Shown in pieces: positions 22,327-34,764 of a DNA stretch of 64,000 nt. How positions within the stretch are numbered: the stretch's first letter is position 1; each line of letters opens with the position of its first letter. Source of the stretch: Oceanobacillus kimchii X50 (GTDB lineage: Bacteria; Bacillota; Bacilli; Bacillales; Amphibacillaceae). Position numbers and translations under genes: made by a program. The stretch covers positions 2,006,659 through 2,070,658 of the forward strand of contig NZ_CM001792.1 of the NCBI RefSeq assembly GCF_000340475.1, written 5' to 3'. The notes beneath the pieces are model-generated. The model saw only the letters and a program-made list of their open reading frames with translations. It was not told the origin of the DNA and searched no databases.

Positions 22327-22362
22327 TAGGCCTGACAATTCTATGGCAATGTCAGACCTACC
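22327..22362 (-). terminator. Probable terminator of recJ-apt
   Basis: A 12-bp stem with one mismatch or wobble (22327-22338 with 22351-22362) lies just after the apt stop. The T run on the minus strand is short (TTCTTTAT), so strength is uncertain. Confidence 0.55.
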
Positions 22363-22377
22363 GTTACAACTCTAACT

Positions 22378-22890
22378 CTAATATGTCATTAAAGTTAATA
22401 CATCGTATCCTTCTAGTTTATCTTTTCCATCTAGGTATCCTAATTCAACAAGAAATGCACACCCAACAACAATGCCTCCAAGTTGTTCTACTAATTTAAT
22501 CGTAGCTTCTATCGTTCCACCAGTTGCTAGTAAATCATCTGTAATGAGTACTCGTTGACCTGGTTTAATTGCATCTTTATGAATCGTTAGTACGTTTTCA
22601 CCATATTCTAATCCATAATCTACTTTAATAACTTCTCTAGGTAGTTTGCCTTCTTTTCGTACAGGCGCAAATCCTACTTCCAATGCATAAGAGACAGGAC
22701 AACCAACAATAAACCCTCTAGCTTCAGGACCTACAACTAGATCAATTTCTTTATTTTCAGCATAATCAACAATCTCATCTACTGCAGACTTGAATGCTGC
22801 TCCATTTGCCATTAGTGGAGTAATATCCTTAAATTTAATACCTTCCTTAGGCCAATCTTCTACAATTTCAATATAATTTTTAAATTCCAT
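22378..22890 (-). CDS. apt: Adenine phosphoribosyltransferase
   Basis: This 170-residue enzyme makes AMP from adenine and PRPP. The PRPP-binding motif [13 protein letters not shown] and the family features FKDITPLM and [10 protein letters not shown] are present. The length is standard. The start overlaps the 3' end of recJ by 11 nt, so the two genes are translationally coupled, as in B. subtilis. Confidence 0.97.
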   Translation of the reverse strand: MEFKNYIEIVEDWPKEGIKFKDITPLMANGAAFKSAVDEIVDYAENKEIDLVVGPEARGFIVGCPVSYALEVGFAPVRKEGKLPREVIKVDYGLEYGENVLTIHKDAIKPGQRVLITDDLLATGGTIEATIKLVEQLGGIVVGCAFLVELGYLDGKDKLEGYDVLTLMTY

Positions 22891-25195
22891 GTGTTGCTTC
22901 CTCCCTCGGATTTTCCAAATAATCCATGCACTCCATAAACCATTTTCTTAAATCCTCATAATTTGAATAATACAGTTGTTTTTCTATCTCAGATTGTTGC
23001 TCTCGCGATTGATAAACAGTTGATTCTGATAAGTCTTTCTTAAGTGGATTATCTAATGCCGTTATTTTACCATTTTCTATTTTAACAAAGCCTAAATCTG
23101 AAAACACTTCAGACATAAAATTAATTTTATCATCATTCCAACCTTTATGCTTTCTTAACGAATCTAGATAAGTATGCATATGGAATGGGCCTTGTTTCTT
23201 TATTAATGCATAAAACCACACAAAATCTTCTCTACTAGGAAACGCAAATAAATAATTGCTTGATTCCACTTCATAACAAGCTACAATTTTCTTTGGTTGA
23301 AAATAATTAATCACATATTTTAAATCATCCAAATGTTTGGGAAGTTCATCTATATAAACTGTTTGGCATTTGTTATAGTCACTAATAATGTCTTTATTAT
23401 AACTAACTTGACTAACTTCACTTACCATATTTTTTGTTTGATTACTTACAATGATTGCATCCTCTTCAAAATGAGGAATAATATTTTCTCTACGTTTACC
23501 TCGAAAATCAAATAACTGCCACTCATCTATCTTCATATCCTGAATCATTAATTGTGCAGTCTGGTTACCGTTCCATTCGTTAATCGATAATTCCCCAGCA
23601 ATTTTTATCGGTGTTTGCGGGGCAATTTGATTATATACGTCACCCCATCCGAAGCCAATAGCATCCATACGAGTAGAACTTGTACGAAATTGCATTTTTA
23701 AATGATTCTTTTGGCTACCAATTCGCTTTATGTCCGCAGGAATTTCTTTAATTTGAAAAACAGGCTTCGGGTTTTTCATCCCAAAAGGAGCAAGCTTTGA
23801 AATATCCCTTATTAATTCTAAAGTAATATGTTCCAAACTTAATTGTCCACTTATTTCCAATTCCTGTTTTAAATCTTCTTCAGCAAGTTCGTTGTTTAAT
23901 ATATTATCAAGTTGAAATTCTAACTTATCTACATTTTCTATCGGTAACGTCATACCAGCAGCTTGAGAGTGCCCACCAAAGTGTGTAAACAGATCTCTCA
24001 TACGCATACAGCCTTCAAATAAATCAAAAGCAGGAATACTACGAGCAGAGCCTTTAACAACTCCTAATTCAGGCTGAGTTGATAATACAATTGCTGGTCG
24101 ATCATATTTTCGAACAAGATGTGAAGCCACAATTCCGAGAACTCCTTGGTTCCAACCTTCATTAGAAACTACAATAATTCTACGCTCTGGTTTTGATTTC
24201 ACAATTTGATCGGCTTCACTAACGATACGTTGAACAACTTTCTTTCGTTCATCGTTTATTTTGTTGATTTCATTTGCTATTTCGATAGCTGATTCCATAT
24301 CTTCCATAAGAAGTAATTCGACTGCTAAGTCAGCGTCCTGTAATCTTCCAACAGCATTTAATCGTGGACCAATAGAAAAACCTATGGACTGCTCATCTAA
24401 ATCTTCTAGTTGGCATACTTGTATTAATGCTTTTAAACCTACATCCGTAGTCGTTCGTAATTCCTCTAACCCGTAATAGGCTATTACTCTATTCTCGTCG
24501 AATAAAGGTACTAAATCAGCAATTGTCCCAATTGCAGCGTATGATAATAACTGAACAGGAAAATACCCCAGAATTGCTTCTGCAAATTTTAAAGCTACTC
24601 CAACTCCAGCTAATTCCTTAAACGGATAGTCGGGAGAACATTTAGGATGAATAATCGCGAAGCATTCTGGTATATTGGTTTGAGGTTCATGATGATCGGT
24701 AATAATTAAATCCATACCTAGTTCATTAGCTATATCTGCTTCATGAACCGACGTTATACCAGTATCTACAGTAATAATTACATTATACCCTTGTTCAGAT
24801 GCGGTACGAAATGCCGTTTCATTAGGACCATAGCCCTCCGTAAACCGGTTAGGTATATAAAAATCGCATTTAGCCCCTAGTTCAGTTAATGCTTTTAACA
24901 TTACTACTGTTGAACTTACTCCATCTGCATCATAATCGCCAAATACTAAAATCTTTTCTTCATTTTGTATTGCTTTATGTACTCGTTGAACCGCTTTTTC
25001 CATGTCCTTTAAAAGAAATGGTTGATGAAGATCTTCTATTTGCGGGGATAGAAACCGTTGCACCTCTTCATTTGTTGTTAGTCCTCTTTGAATAAACAAC
25101 TGCTTCATTAATGGAGATTGATCAGTATTTTCTAGTAAAGAACTTTTATGATCTTCTATCTGATTATATCTCCATTTCATTTTACTCTCTAACAT
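22880..25195 (-). CDS. recJ: Single-stranded-DNA-specific exonuclease RecJ
   Basis: This protein of about 771 residues has the DHH motifs [12 protein letters not shown] and DHHEP, then the DHHA1 domain with [10 protein letters not shown]. The OB-fold and an extra C-terminal domain typical of Firmicutes RecJ follow. It degrades ssDNA 5'-3' in recombination and mismatch repair. The ORF is open 10 codons further upstream, but the AGGGGTGA site there places initiation at [10 protein letters not shown] (25195). Confidence 0.95.
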   Translation of the reverse strand: MLESKMKWRYNQIEDHKSSLLENTDQSPLMKQLFIQRGLTTNEEVQRFLSPQIEDLHQPFLLKDMEKAVQRVHKAIQNEEKILVFGDYDADGVSSTVVMLKALTELGAKCDFYIPNRFTEGYGPNETAFRTASEQGYNVIITVDTGITSVHEADIANELGMDLIITDHHEPQTNIPECFAIIHPKCSPDYPFKELAGVGVALKFAEAILGYFPVQLLSYAAIGTIADLVPLFDENRVIAYYGLEELRTTTDVGLKALIQVCQLEDLDEQSIGFSIGPRLNAVGRLQDADLAVELLLMEDMESAIEIANEINKINDERKKVVQRIVSEADQIVKSKPERRIIVVSNEGWNQGVLGIVASHLVRKYDRPAIVLSTQPELGVVKGSARSIPAFDLFEGCMRMRDLFTHFGGHSQAAGMTLPIENVDKLEFQLDNILNNELAEEDLKQELEISGQLSLEHITLELIRDISKLAPFGMKNPKPVFQIKEIPADIKRIGSQKNHLKMQFRTSSTRMDAIGFGWGDVYNQIAPQTPIKIAGELSINEWNGNQTAQLMIQDMKIDEWQLFDFRGKRRENIIPHFEEDAIIVSNQTKNMVSEVSQVSYNKDIISDYNKCQTVYIDELPKHLDDLKYVINYFQPKKIVACYEVESSNYLFAFPSREDFVWFYALIKKQGPFHMHTYLDSLRKHKGWNDDKINFMSEVFSDLGFVKIENGKITALDNPLKKDLSESTVYQSREQQSEIEKQLYYSNYEDLRKWFMECMDYLENPREEATHGI

Positions 25196-25300
25196 ACGTT
25201 CACCCCTGACTAATCTATTATACAAAAGTAAGTTAAGAGGAGCAAATAGATTATATATTCTTTTTTAATTATTGACTATTACATCAGAGATAATAGACAT

Positions 25301-25444
25301 AAAAAAAGAAAAGGGTGGAACTGAAATATTTAATCAGAAGATAAACATGAATGAACTAAGCTTTGAAAATCACTCCATATATTTCCAGAGCCAATTTGCA
25401 AAATCATCCATCTTCTGAATAATACTACTTCGTATGTCCCATCC
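25301..25444 (-). terminator. Long composite hairpin between secDF and recJ, with terminator-like end
   Basis: On the minus strand an outer stem (25436-25444 with 25313-25321, 8 of 9 pairs) encloses a perfect 9-bp inner stem (25410-25418 with 25334-25342). The 3' side ends in a T-rich run of about 12 nt (25301-25312). The outer part can end the secDF transcript. The ~140-nt size is unusual for a simple terminator; it could be a structured RNA or a remnant of a small repeat. Confidence 0.5.
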
Positions 25445-25454
25445 TCATCTTAAA

Positions 25455-27701
25455 TTACACTTGTGGTCCTTCTACTTTTTCTTTTTTTGTGAAATCTACC
25501 GGTTTATCTTTAACTGTACGGGCTCTCCAAACGAACCACAATTGTGATGCAAAGAGTAGAGAAGAATACGTTCCAGCCAATAATCCTATTAGTAACGCAA
25601 GCGCAAAACTCCAAATAGATGTCGCGCCTAAAATCAAAAACGCTAATACAGCGATAATTGTTGTTACTGAAGTATTCACAGTTCTGGTAAAGGATTGTAC
25701 AATACTTCTATTAACAACTCCTGCTAATGCTTTAAAGGATTTTACCCGTTTTTCACGACGAATGTTTTCACGGATTCGATCAAATATAACAATAGTGTTA
25801 TTGATTGAGTAACCAACTATAGTTAAAATCGCAGCAACAATCGTAACGTTAAATTCTATTTGTGTGACACTGAATAACACAAGCATCAGAAATACATCAT
25901 GTAATAATGCGATGACCGCCGTAATACCAAAGAAAAATTCAAATCGAATGGTTACGTAGGCTATCATAAAAATTGATGCTATTGAAACTGCATATATTGC
26001 ATTTTTAACTAATTCTTGTCCTACTATTGGTGATACAACACTTACACTTGGTGTTTGACCATAAAGTTCATTAAAATGCTGTTGAACTTCATCTACACCA
26101 GATTCATCAAGTACAGTGTCAAAACGTGCAACTGCAATTTGATTATTTTCTCCTGATAAATTCACGGAGCTAACTTCATGACCAAGTTCTGCAAATTGGT
26201 TTTCCACTTCTTCGGCAGTTAGGGACTGGTCAGCAACCACCTCTATCCTAGAACCACTTGTAAAATCAACTCCAGGATTTATTCGGAAAATACCAATAGC
26301 GATTGCGCCAACAATAACTATAATCGAAGTTGTAATAAAAAATTTCTTTCGATGTTTGACAAAATTGATGGAACGTCCAAAGATTTTCGGGTCTTCTTCC
26401 GGTTTTGCAATGTCTTGGATTTGTGTTTTATTAACACCTAGCCATGGTTTTCGGTTTTTAAGAACTCCACTCTGTACCCATAACCCCAGTAATAGACGTG
26501 TTCCAAGTACTGCTGTAAGGAAGCTTAAAATTATACTGATGATTAACATTGTAGCGAATCCCTTTACAGAACTTGTTCCGAAAATAAATAATACAATAGC
26601 TGCAATTAAAGTCGTTATATTCGCATCTAATATAGTTATAAATGAATTTGAATTACCCGATTTAAAGGAAGCCTTTACGGATTTTCCTAGTCGAAGTTCT
26701 TCTTTTATTCGTTCGAAAGTAATTACATTAGCGTCAACTGCCATTCCAACACCAAGTATTAACGCAGCAATACCAGGTAATGTTAGAACTCCGTTTAGCA
26801 TTTCAAAAACTAAGATTACCAAATATACATATACTGCGAGGTTAATTGCAGCAATGATTCCAGAAAAACGATAGAAACCAATCATAAATAAGATAATTAA
26901 TCCAACACCGACAATACCTGCAAACACTGTCTCGTTTAATGCCTGTTCACCAAATTGAGCACCTACAGATGTTGAAAATATTTCAGTCATATGTACAGGT
27001 AATGAACCTGAATTAATAATATCTGCCATTTGCTGTGCAGACTCAACCGTAAAATTACCATTAATCATAACATTACTAGAATTGATTGGACCATCTACAT
27101 TTGGAGCCGACACGTATTTGGGTTCAGATTTTGCAGACTCTTCTTCAAAAGAATCACCTTCTTGATAATCCATCCAAATAACTAAACGACTATCTTCCTT
27201 TTCACTAATTTCAGTAGTAACATCACCAAACTTAGATGCATCTTTTAATTGCAATGTAACAATGGGAGCATTTGTATTGGGATCAAAGTCTTGCTTTGCA
27301 CTTCCTTCTACTAGATCAGTTCCGTCCAAATACAAATTATCATTAACATCACGGAAGGTTAGATGTGCGGAAGTTGATAGCATTTCCCTAGCTTCCGCTT
27401 GATTATCTACTCCTGCTAATTGAACTCGAATTCGATTATCACCTTCGATATCAATTACAGCTTCACTGATACCTAAACGGTTTACTCTGTCATTCAATGT
27501 TTGTACTGTACCTTCTAATAAACTCTGTGAAATTTCTTGAGATGAATCTACCGGTTCTACTTCATATAAAACTTCAAAACCACCTTGTAAATCGAGTCCG
27601 AGGTTTACATCTTTTGTGATATTGGTAAACGTTGTTCCAATTACTCCTGCCAAAGCTAATACGACAAGAAAAAAGGCAACGATTCTACCTCTTTTTTTCA
27701 T
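25455..27701 (-). CDS. secDF: Protein translocase fusion SecDF
   Basis: This protein of about 748 residues is a natural fusion of SecD and SecF, as in B. subtilis, with two sets of six membrane segments and two large extracytoplasmic loops. Seen motifs include LGLDLQGG near the start, GVGMAVDANVITFERIKEE in the SecD half, and SINNTIVIFDRIRENIR in the SecF half. It uses the proton motive force to help SecYEG secretion. The ATG at 27701 is preferred over two upstream in-frame ATGs because AAGGAGG lies 11 nt before it and abuts the others. Confidence 0.96.
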   Translation of the reverse strand: MKKRGRIVAFFLVVLALAGVIGTTFTNITKDVNLGLDLQGGFEVLYEVEPVDSSQEISQSLLEGTVQTLNDRVNRLGISEAVIDIEGDNRIRVQLAGVDNQAEAREMLSTSAHLTFRDVNDNLYLDGTDLVEGSAKQDFDPNTNAPIVTLQLKDASKFGDVTTEISEKEDSRLVIWMDYQEGDSFEEESAKSEPKYVSAPNVDGPINSSNVMINGNFTVESAQQMADIINSGSLPVHMTEIFSTSVGAQFGEQALNETVFAGIVGVGLIILFMIGFYRFSGIIAAINLAVYVYLVILVFEMLNGVLTLPGIAALILGVGMAVDANVITFERIKEELRLGKSVKASFKSGNSNSFITILDANITTLIAAIVLFIFGTSSVKGFATMLIISIILSFLTAVLGTRLLLGLWVQSGVLKNRKPWLGVNKTQIQDIAKPEEDPKIFGRSINFVKHRKKFFITTSIIVIVGAIAIGIFRINPGVDFTSGSRIEVVADQSLTAEEVENQFAELGHEVSSVNLSGENNQIAVARFDTVLDESGVDEVQQHFNELYGQTPSVSVVSPIVGQELVKNAIYAVSIASIFMIAYVTIRFEFFFGITAVIALLHDVFLMLVLFSVTQIEFNVTIVAAILTIVGYSINNTIVIFDRIRENIRREKRVKSFKALAGVVNRSIVQSFTRTVNTSVTTIIAVLAFLILGATSIWSFALALLIGLLAGTYSSLLFASQLWFVWRARTVKDKPVDFTKKEKVEGPQV

Positions 27702-27742
27702 CGAATCCATTTCCTCCTTCATATGTATTACGATTATTATTA

Positions 27743-28039
27743 TTATGCATCTGCATTATTTTCTGTCAATGCAACAATAGATGCCATCAAGTCCTCATTT
27801 TGATAGGAAGACATGGTTAAATAACTTAGGTAAATATTTGAACCTAAGTGAAAAATATCCTGAATAACTTCATATAACCGTTTTTCTGGATCTCCTCTCC
27901 ACACCTTTTCTTTTAAGCATCTCCAAACATCATCCGCTGTAGCCTGTGAATAGCCTAGCATTTCTAGCTCTTCCGCTTTACTTTGTAATGCCGGAATAAT
28001 GGTTTGTTTCCATCCATCCACATTATGCTTCATTTCCAT
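27743..28039 (-). CDS. comN: ComN family post-transcriptional regulator (YrzD)
   Basis: This 98-residue protein starts at MEMKHNVDGWKQTI, with a GGTGG site 7 nt upstream. An in-frame ATG 72 nt further up would give an N-terminal tail unlike the family. The length matches B. subtilis ComN (YrzD), which regulates comE operon mRNA and localises with DivIVA. The body contains the conserved DVWRCLKEKVW segment. It lies between secDF and divergent spoVB, the same place as yrzD. Confidence 0.82.
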   Translation of the reverse strand: MEMKHNVDGWKQTIIPALQSKAEELEMLGYSQATADDVWRCLKEKVWRGDPEKRLYEVIQDIFHLGSNIYLSYLTMSSYQNEDLMASIVALTENNADA

Positions 28040-28153
28040 TTTATCGCCACCAATTCCATTATAGATTGGAACAACTGTCATGCTTTGTCCACCTAATTGC
28101 ATATATATCATTGTATATCAATTTTAAATATTTGAGAAGGCAGGTCGACAATT

Positions 28154-29704
28154 ATGACCAAACAATCATTTCTACAAGGAGCTATTATATTAATTGTAGC
28201 TGGAATGATTACCCGTTTTATGGGATTTATTAACCGTATTGTTGTTGCAAGATTGATGGGAGAAGAAGGTGTTGGATTATATATGATGGCATTACCAACT
28301 CTATTTCTGGTAATGACATTAACACAGTTCGGACTTCCAGTTGCTATTTCAAAACGAGTTGCTGAAGCTGATGCGCAAAATGATCAACAAAAAATTAAGA
28401 AAATAGTCGTTGTATCTTTAGCAATTACTCTATCCGCTAGTATTGTCTTTACTGCAATATTAATACTTATTGCTCCTTTGGTGGCATCAACGTTGTTAAC
28501 AGATGAACGCGTCATGGTACCACTTATTGTTATTAGTCCTATTATTCCAATTGCAGCTGTGTCAGCAGTATTACGAGGGTATTTTCAAGGAAAACAAAAT
28601 ATGACTCCTCAAAGTGTAGCTCAAGTTATCGAACAAATAGTAAGAATTATATGCGTTGCCCTATTTATTCAGCTACTTCTTCCTTATGGAGTAGAATACG
28701 CAGCTGCCGGAGCAATGTTTAGTGTTATTTTAGGTGAATTCATTTCATTACTGTATATGGTTCGTAAATTTAAACGGAAACGAACGATTAAAGTAAGGAA
28801 TAATTTTTTTAAAGTATTAGCTGACGGAAAACAAACAGCGAAAGACTTATTTTCTATCTCAATACCTACCTTAGGTAGCAGAATGATTGGTTCATTCTCT
28901 AACTTTTTAGACCCCATTTTGGTTGTTCAAAGTCTTGCACTCGCAGGAGTAACAGCTACTGTTGCTACGAAGCAATACGGAGAACTCACCGGATATGCGA
29001 TGCCTTTGTTATTTCTACCAACATTTATTACAAGTTCTTTATCTATTGCACTCGTTCCTTCTATAGCAGAAGCGGAAGCCAATAAGCAGATAAAAATGAT
29101 TCACAACCGTATTCATCAATCAATACGAATTTCCTTTGCATCTGGAGCAATTTCAACTGTCGTTCTTACGATCTTTGCGACAGAGATACTTACGTATATG
29201 TACGGTTCAAGTTCTGCAAGTAAATTCTTGTTGTTGATGGCACCTTTTTTCTTATTTCTTTATATACAAGCTCCCTTACAATCTGCACTACAGGCACTTG
29301 ATTTAGCTAGACCAGCTATGTGGAATAGCCTTATCGGTATGGGAATGAAATTTTTAATAATGATCTTATTTGCATCGAATCCTTCATTTGGCATATTAGG
29401 TGCTGCCATGGCAATTTGTGTAAGTGTAGTAATTGTAACGCTCCTTCACTTAGCAGTATTAAAGAAAAATATTAATTATATGATTCCGTTTATTGATTTT
29501 GTTAAGATGATTGTCTTAGTTGGTCTTACATTTGGTATCGGATATTCATTAAAGCAAATCATGCCTAATCTTGACGGACAAATTATTATTTTTGGAGCTT
29601 TATTAATTGTATTACTATTAATATATATCCTATTGCTATTTATATTAAAATTTATAACAAAGCAAGAGCTTCAGCAAATTCCCTTATTCAGAAAAAACAA
29701 GTAA
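28154..29704 (+). CDS. spoVB: Stage V sporulation protein B (MATE/MurJ-like flippase)
   Basis: This 516-residue polytopic membrane protein has about 14 hydrophobic segments. It belongs to the polysaccharide-biosynthesis/SpoVB group within the MOP superfamily, seen in MGEEGVGLYMMALPTLFLVM and in the ILRGYFQGKQNMTPQ-like region. SpoVB is needed for spore cortex assembly and probably moves a lipid-linked cortex precursor. An AAGGCAGGTCG site precedes it, and a strong terminator follows. Confidence 0.92.
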   Translation: MTKQSFLQGAIILIVAGMITRFMGFINRIVVARLMGEEGVGLYMMALPTLFLVMTLTQFGLPVAISKRVAEADAQNDQQKIKKIVVVSLAITLSASIVFTAILILIAPLVASTLLTDERVMVPLIVISPIIPIAAVSAVLRGYFQGKQNMTPQSVAQVIEQIVRIICVALFIQLLLPYGVEYAAAGAMFSVILGEFISLLYMVRKFKRKRTIKVRNNFFKVLADGKQTAKDLFSISIPTLGSRMIGSFSNFLDPILVVQSLALAGVTATVATKQYGELTGYAMPLLFLPTFITSSLSIALVPSIAEAEANKQIKMIHNRIHQSIRISFASGAISTVVLTIFATEILTYMYGSSSASKFLLLMAPFFLFLYIQAPLQSALQALDLARPAMWNSLIGMGMKFLIMILFASNPSFGILGAAMAICVSVVIVTLLHLAVLKKNINYMIPFIDFVKMIVLVGLTFGIGYSLKQIMPNLDGQIIIFGALLIVLLLIYILLLFILKFITKQELQQIPLFRKNK

Positions 29705-29730
29705 TACTACTGGTACTTTAAAAAATTGAA

Positions 29731-29796
29731 AAGAAAATAACGACCAATAGTTGGATTTTATTCTTATATCCGTATTAGTCGTTATTTTCTTTTTAT
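29731..29796 (+). terminator. Terminator of spoVB
   Basis: A 19-bp stem (29731-29749 with 29773-29791, nearly perfect) ends in a T run on the plus strand. The flanking A run lets it also work from the other side. Confidence 0.85.
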
Positions 29797-29841
29797 CCCG
29801 TATGAGTTAATTTCATGTGTGAAAACTGAAAATTGTTCTGC

Positions 29842-29975
29842 TTGATTTCCATTGCAGGGAATGCTTTTTAGTAGATTCTTAATTATACGATAACTAAAAT
29901 AAAGACGAACACAATTTCTAGTGGATCTTCAGTTCACGCTATTCCTACAGGAGTCGTCGTCTTCAATTACAATCG
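29842..29975 (+). repeat. Decayed copy of a dispersed intergenic repeat (copy B)
   Basis: It begins with TTGATTTCCATTGCAGG and ends with a 20-nt block (29945-29964) that is the exact reverse complement of 21844-21863. It lies between spoVB and the permease gene. The rest of this 340-nt gap holds only the spoVB terminator. Confidence 0.5.
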
Positions 29976-30042
29976 AAGGCAAATGAAGTTTCTCTTTATT
30001 ATCATTAACTTATTATCAAATGAATTCAAATTTATTATGCTT

Positions 30043-31338
30043 CTACATATTGGTATAAGGTAATAAATATCGAAAATAAATATATATGGAAGATACAATT
30101 AATGATATAAATACGATAATCAATCCAAATTTCATAAAACGGAGAAAAGGTATTTTTTCACCTGCAGTTTCTGCCATCCCCGCAACAACAACATTTGCTG
30201 AAGCACCAATTAGCGTAGCATTTCCTCCTAAACAAGCTCCTATAGCTAGTGCCCACCATATTGGGTCCAAATAAATCATTCCATAAGATTCAAATTCTTG
30301 AATTACTGGGATCATAGCTGCAACAAATGGAATATTATCAATAAACCCAGAGAATATCCCAGACATCCATAATATAAGTATTGTAGTCGTTACATAATCC
30401 CCTTCTGTAGTTGCAACTAATAATCTTGCTAGTTCATCAATAATACCGACCTGTTCTAATCCCCCAACAATAGTAAATAAACCAATAAAGAAAAATAATG
30501 TTACCCATTCTACTTTAGAAAATACTTTTTCAGTATGTAAATCCTTTTCTGTAAGTAGTAAAAGTAGAATAGCCCCTGATAGAGCAATAGCTGTCATTGA
30601 CACATGTACAATTGAATGGAGTATAAAGCCCATTATGGTTAGCAATAGCACACTTACTGATTTATATAATAAAGGAGAGATTAATAATTTTTCCTTTGCG
30701 TCTAGCTTTACTATTTTCTCAACTTCTGGTCGTGCTTCTTTTAAGGATTTGCGAAATATAACTAACAAGAATAATATCTGAATAACAAACATTATTATTG
30801 CCACTGGTCCTGTATGTTGTAGAAATGATAGGAAAGTAAAATGATCGACAGCTTGTCCAATCATTATATTTGGAGGGTCCCCAATTAAAGTCGCAGACCC
30901 TCCTATATTTGAACTAAAAATGATCATTAATAAAAAGGGAAACAACGGTAAGTTTAGTAATTTCGTTATTTGAATCATAACAGGCACAAAAATTAGTACA
31001 GTTGTCACATTGTCTAGAAATGCTGAACCAATAGCCGTTAAAATACCAGAACCAATCAGTAAAGCAATCGGATTACCTTTTACTTTTTGCGCAAAACGAA
31101 TTGCGATAAATGTAAATAGTCCTGTTTTTTCAGTGATTGAAATGAGAACCATCATCGAAAATAATAAAGCAATTGTATTCCAATCAATATATTGCGTAAA
31201 TACCTCATCTATCGTATATACACCTGTTAATATTAAAAGAGTTCCACCCGCCAGTGCTATAATTGCTCGGTTAACTTTTTCCGTCATAATAAAAATATAA
31301 CTTACGATAAAGATAATTCCTGTAAGAATCACTTCCAT
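30043..31338 (-). CDS. ArsB/NhaD (ion transporter superfamily) permease
   Basis: This 431-residue integral membrane protein has 11-12 hydrophobic segments. It shows the two inverted-repeat signatures of the ion transporter superfamily: FLDNVTTVLIF plus GDPPNIMIG in the first half, and FIDNIPFVAAM plus GGNATLIGASANVV in the second. Relatives include arsenite pumps, Na+/H+ antiporters (NhaD) and the human P protein. The substrate cannot be read from sequence; for a halotolerant bacillus a Na+ or anion role is plausible. It takes the place of yrbG-type genes seen here in B. subtilis. Confidence 0.85.
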   Translation of the reverse strand: MEVILTGIIFIVSYIFIMTEKVNRAIIALAGGTLLILTGVYTIDEVFTQYIDWNTIALLFSMMVLISITEKTGLFTFIAIRFAQKVKGNPIALLIGSGILTAIGSAFLDNVTTVLIFVPVMIQITKLLNLPLFPFLLMIIFSSNIGGSATLIGDPPNIMIGQAVDHFTFLSFLQHTGPVAIIMFVIQILFLLVIFRKSLKEARPEVEKIVKLDAKEKLLISPLLYKSVSVLLLTIMGFILHSIVHVSMTAIALSGAILLLLLTEKDLHTEKVFSKVEWVTLFFFIGLFTIVGGLEQVGIIDELARLLVATTEGDYVTTTILILWMSGIFSGFIDNIPFVAAMIPVIQEFESYGMIYLDPIWWALAIGACLGGNATLIGASANVVVAGMAETAGEKIPFLRFMKFGLIIVFISLIVSSIYIYFRYLLPYTNM

Positions 31339-31389
31339 ATATCTTATCCTCTCGTTACAAATATTTATATCACCGTACTTATTCGTGTA

Positions 31390-31480
31390 AATCTCCCTGT
31401 GAAAACTGGGAGGTAGGATAACAGATACTATCTCCCACTAACTTGCTAAACGTCAATGGATACTTAATCATCCATTGACA
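31390..31480 (-). promoter_or_regulatory. Candidate structured 5' leader of the ion permease gene
   Basis: On the minus strand, upstream of the permease, a perfect 9-bp hairpin (31453-31461 with 31470-31478) is followed by three blocks, GGGAG (31432-31436), CTCCC (31408-31412) and GGGAG (31393-31397). The middle block can pair with either neighbour, a mutually exclusive arrangement typical of a switch. No T run follows, so control would act at translation or RNA stability. I cannot match it to a known riboswitch class. Confidence 0.35.
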
Positions 31481-31598
31481 TAAGACTCCCTTATAAGACT
31501 ATATGCAAAGATAGAGTGAAATATCTTCTTCTAAATTGAATTCTTAGGAATAAACTGTATTAGATGAGGACAAACACTTTCTAAAGGAGGCTTATAGT

Positions 31599-31982
31599 TT
31601 GAATAGAAATCAGTGGACTGCGTTATTATATGGATGGATTGCTTTATTCGGAATTTTAATCATTGCTAGTTTTATTCTGGCATTGCTGCTCAATTTCACA
31701 GAATTTAGCGAGTCAGCTTTAAGTTTAGTTACTTTAATAATTGGTATTGTAGCTCTTTTCATTGGAGGATTAATTGCAGGATTAAAAGGAAAAAACAAAG
31801 GATGGATGATTGGAGCTATGATTGGAGTAGGTTTCACATTATTAATATTTCTAGTGCAATATTTAGGTTATCAGCAAGGTTTTTCGTTAAAACAAACTGC
31901 CTATCATAGTCTTTATCTAGGTGTTGCACTTCTTGGGGGTATTATAGGTGTAAATTTATCAGGTACTACCGAGGTTGAATAA
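31599..31982 (+). CDS. yrzE: TIGR04086 family membrane protein (YrzE)
   Basis: This 127-residue protein has four predicted membrane segments and starts with TTG, 8 nt after a perfect AAAGGAGG. It fits the TIGR04086/YrzE family of small bacillary membrane proteins with no known function. It lies between the permease and yajC, as yrzE does in B. subtilis, and a bidirectional terminator follows. Confidence 0.85.
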   Translation: MNRNQWTALLYGWIALFGILIIASFILALLLNFTEFSESALSLVTLIIGIVALFIGGLIAGLKGKNKGWMIGAMIGVGFTLLIFLVQYLGYQQGFSLKQTAYHSLYLGVALLGGIIGVNLSGTTEVE

Positions 31983-31993
31983 AGTAGATAATT

Positions 31994-32054
31994 AAAAAAG
32001 CTAATGGTGATGTATATGCCCTTTTAAAGCGCCACATCGTCATTAGCTTCTTTT
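31994..32054. terminator. Bidirectional terminator between yrzE and yajC
   Basis: A stem of about 15 bp (31998-32013 with 32034-32049) is flanked by an A run and a T run. It can end both the yrzE transcript and the long queA-tgt-yajC transcript. Confidence 0.8.
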
Positions 32055-32098
32055 ATCTTCCCATAACTACATCTTATGTATATATGGGCTAAGTGAAA

Positions 32099-32359
32099 TT
32101 AGTCTTGTTTAACTTCACGAATAGCATTACGATCGTAAGTTAACTTCGTACCTTCTGGTGTAATTAATACAATCGTACCTTCATCTAACGCATGGATTTT
32201 AGCGTGTAAGCCACCAATAGTAATGATATCATTACCTTTTTCTAAGTTATCCTGCATTTGTTTTACTTGCTTTTGACGCTTTTGTTGTGGACGAATAAGT
32301 AGGAAATAAAAAATCGCAAACATTATTATAATCCACAAAAATGGCATAATAGCTTCCAT
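32099..32359 (-). CDS. yajC: Preprotein translocase subunit YajC
   Basis: This 86-residue protein has one N-terminal membrane helix followed by the YajC signature FYFLLIRPQQKRQK and a small cytoplasmic beta domain (GNDIITIGGLHAKI). It associates with SecDF at the Sec translocon. It lies 16 nt after tgt, in the conserved queA-tgt-yajC order. Confidence 0.96.
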   Translation of the reverse strand: MEAIMPFLWIIIMFAIFYFLLIRPQQKRQKQVKQMQDNLEKGNDIITIGGLHAKIHALDEGTIVLITPEGTKLTYDRNAIREVKQD

Positions 32360-32375
32360 CTACTTCAACTCCTTT

Positions 32376-34555
<2,180 letters not shown>

Positions 34556-34570
34556 GTTTATCTCCTTCAT

Positions 34571-34762
34571 TTAACGAAATCTTCCAATGACGAACATAAT
34601 CAATGTCAGTATGATACTAATAACAATTGAAGTTACAATTGGAAAATGTAATGTAAAATTACCTTTATTTATTGTAATATCCCCGGGTAATCTGCCAATA
34701 AACGTCCACAGAATACCAATTATGATAAAAACAACTCCAATGATAATAAACATTTTACCCAT
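34571..34762 (-). CDS. DUF2905 family small membrane protein
   Basis: This 63-residue protein has two membrane helices joined by the short motif GRLPGDI, which marks the DUF2905 family. The role is unknown. It sits tightly between ruvB (2 nt) and queA, so it is part of the ruvAB-queA-tgt-yajC transcript. Confidence 0.88.
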   Translation of the reverse strand: MGKMFIIIGVVFIIIGILWTFIGRLPGDITINKGNFTLHFPIVTSIVISIILTLIMFVIGRFR

Positions 34763-34764
34763 GT

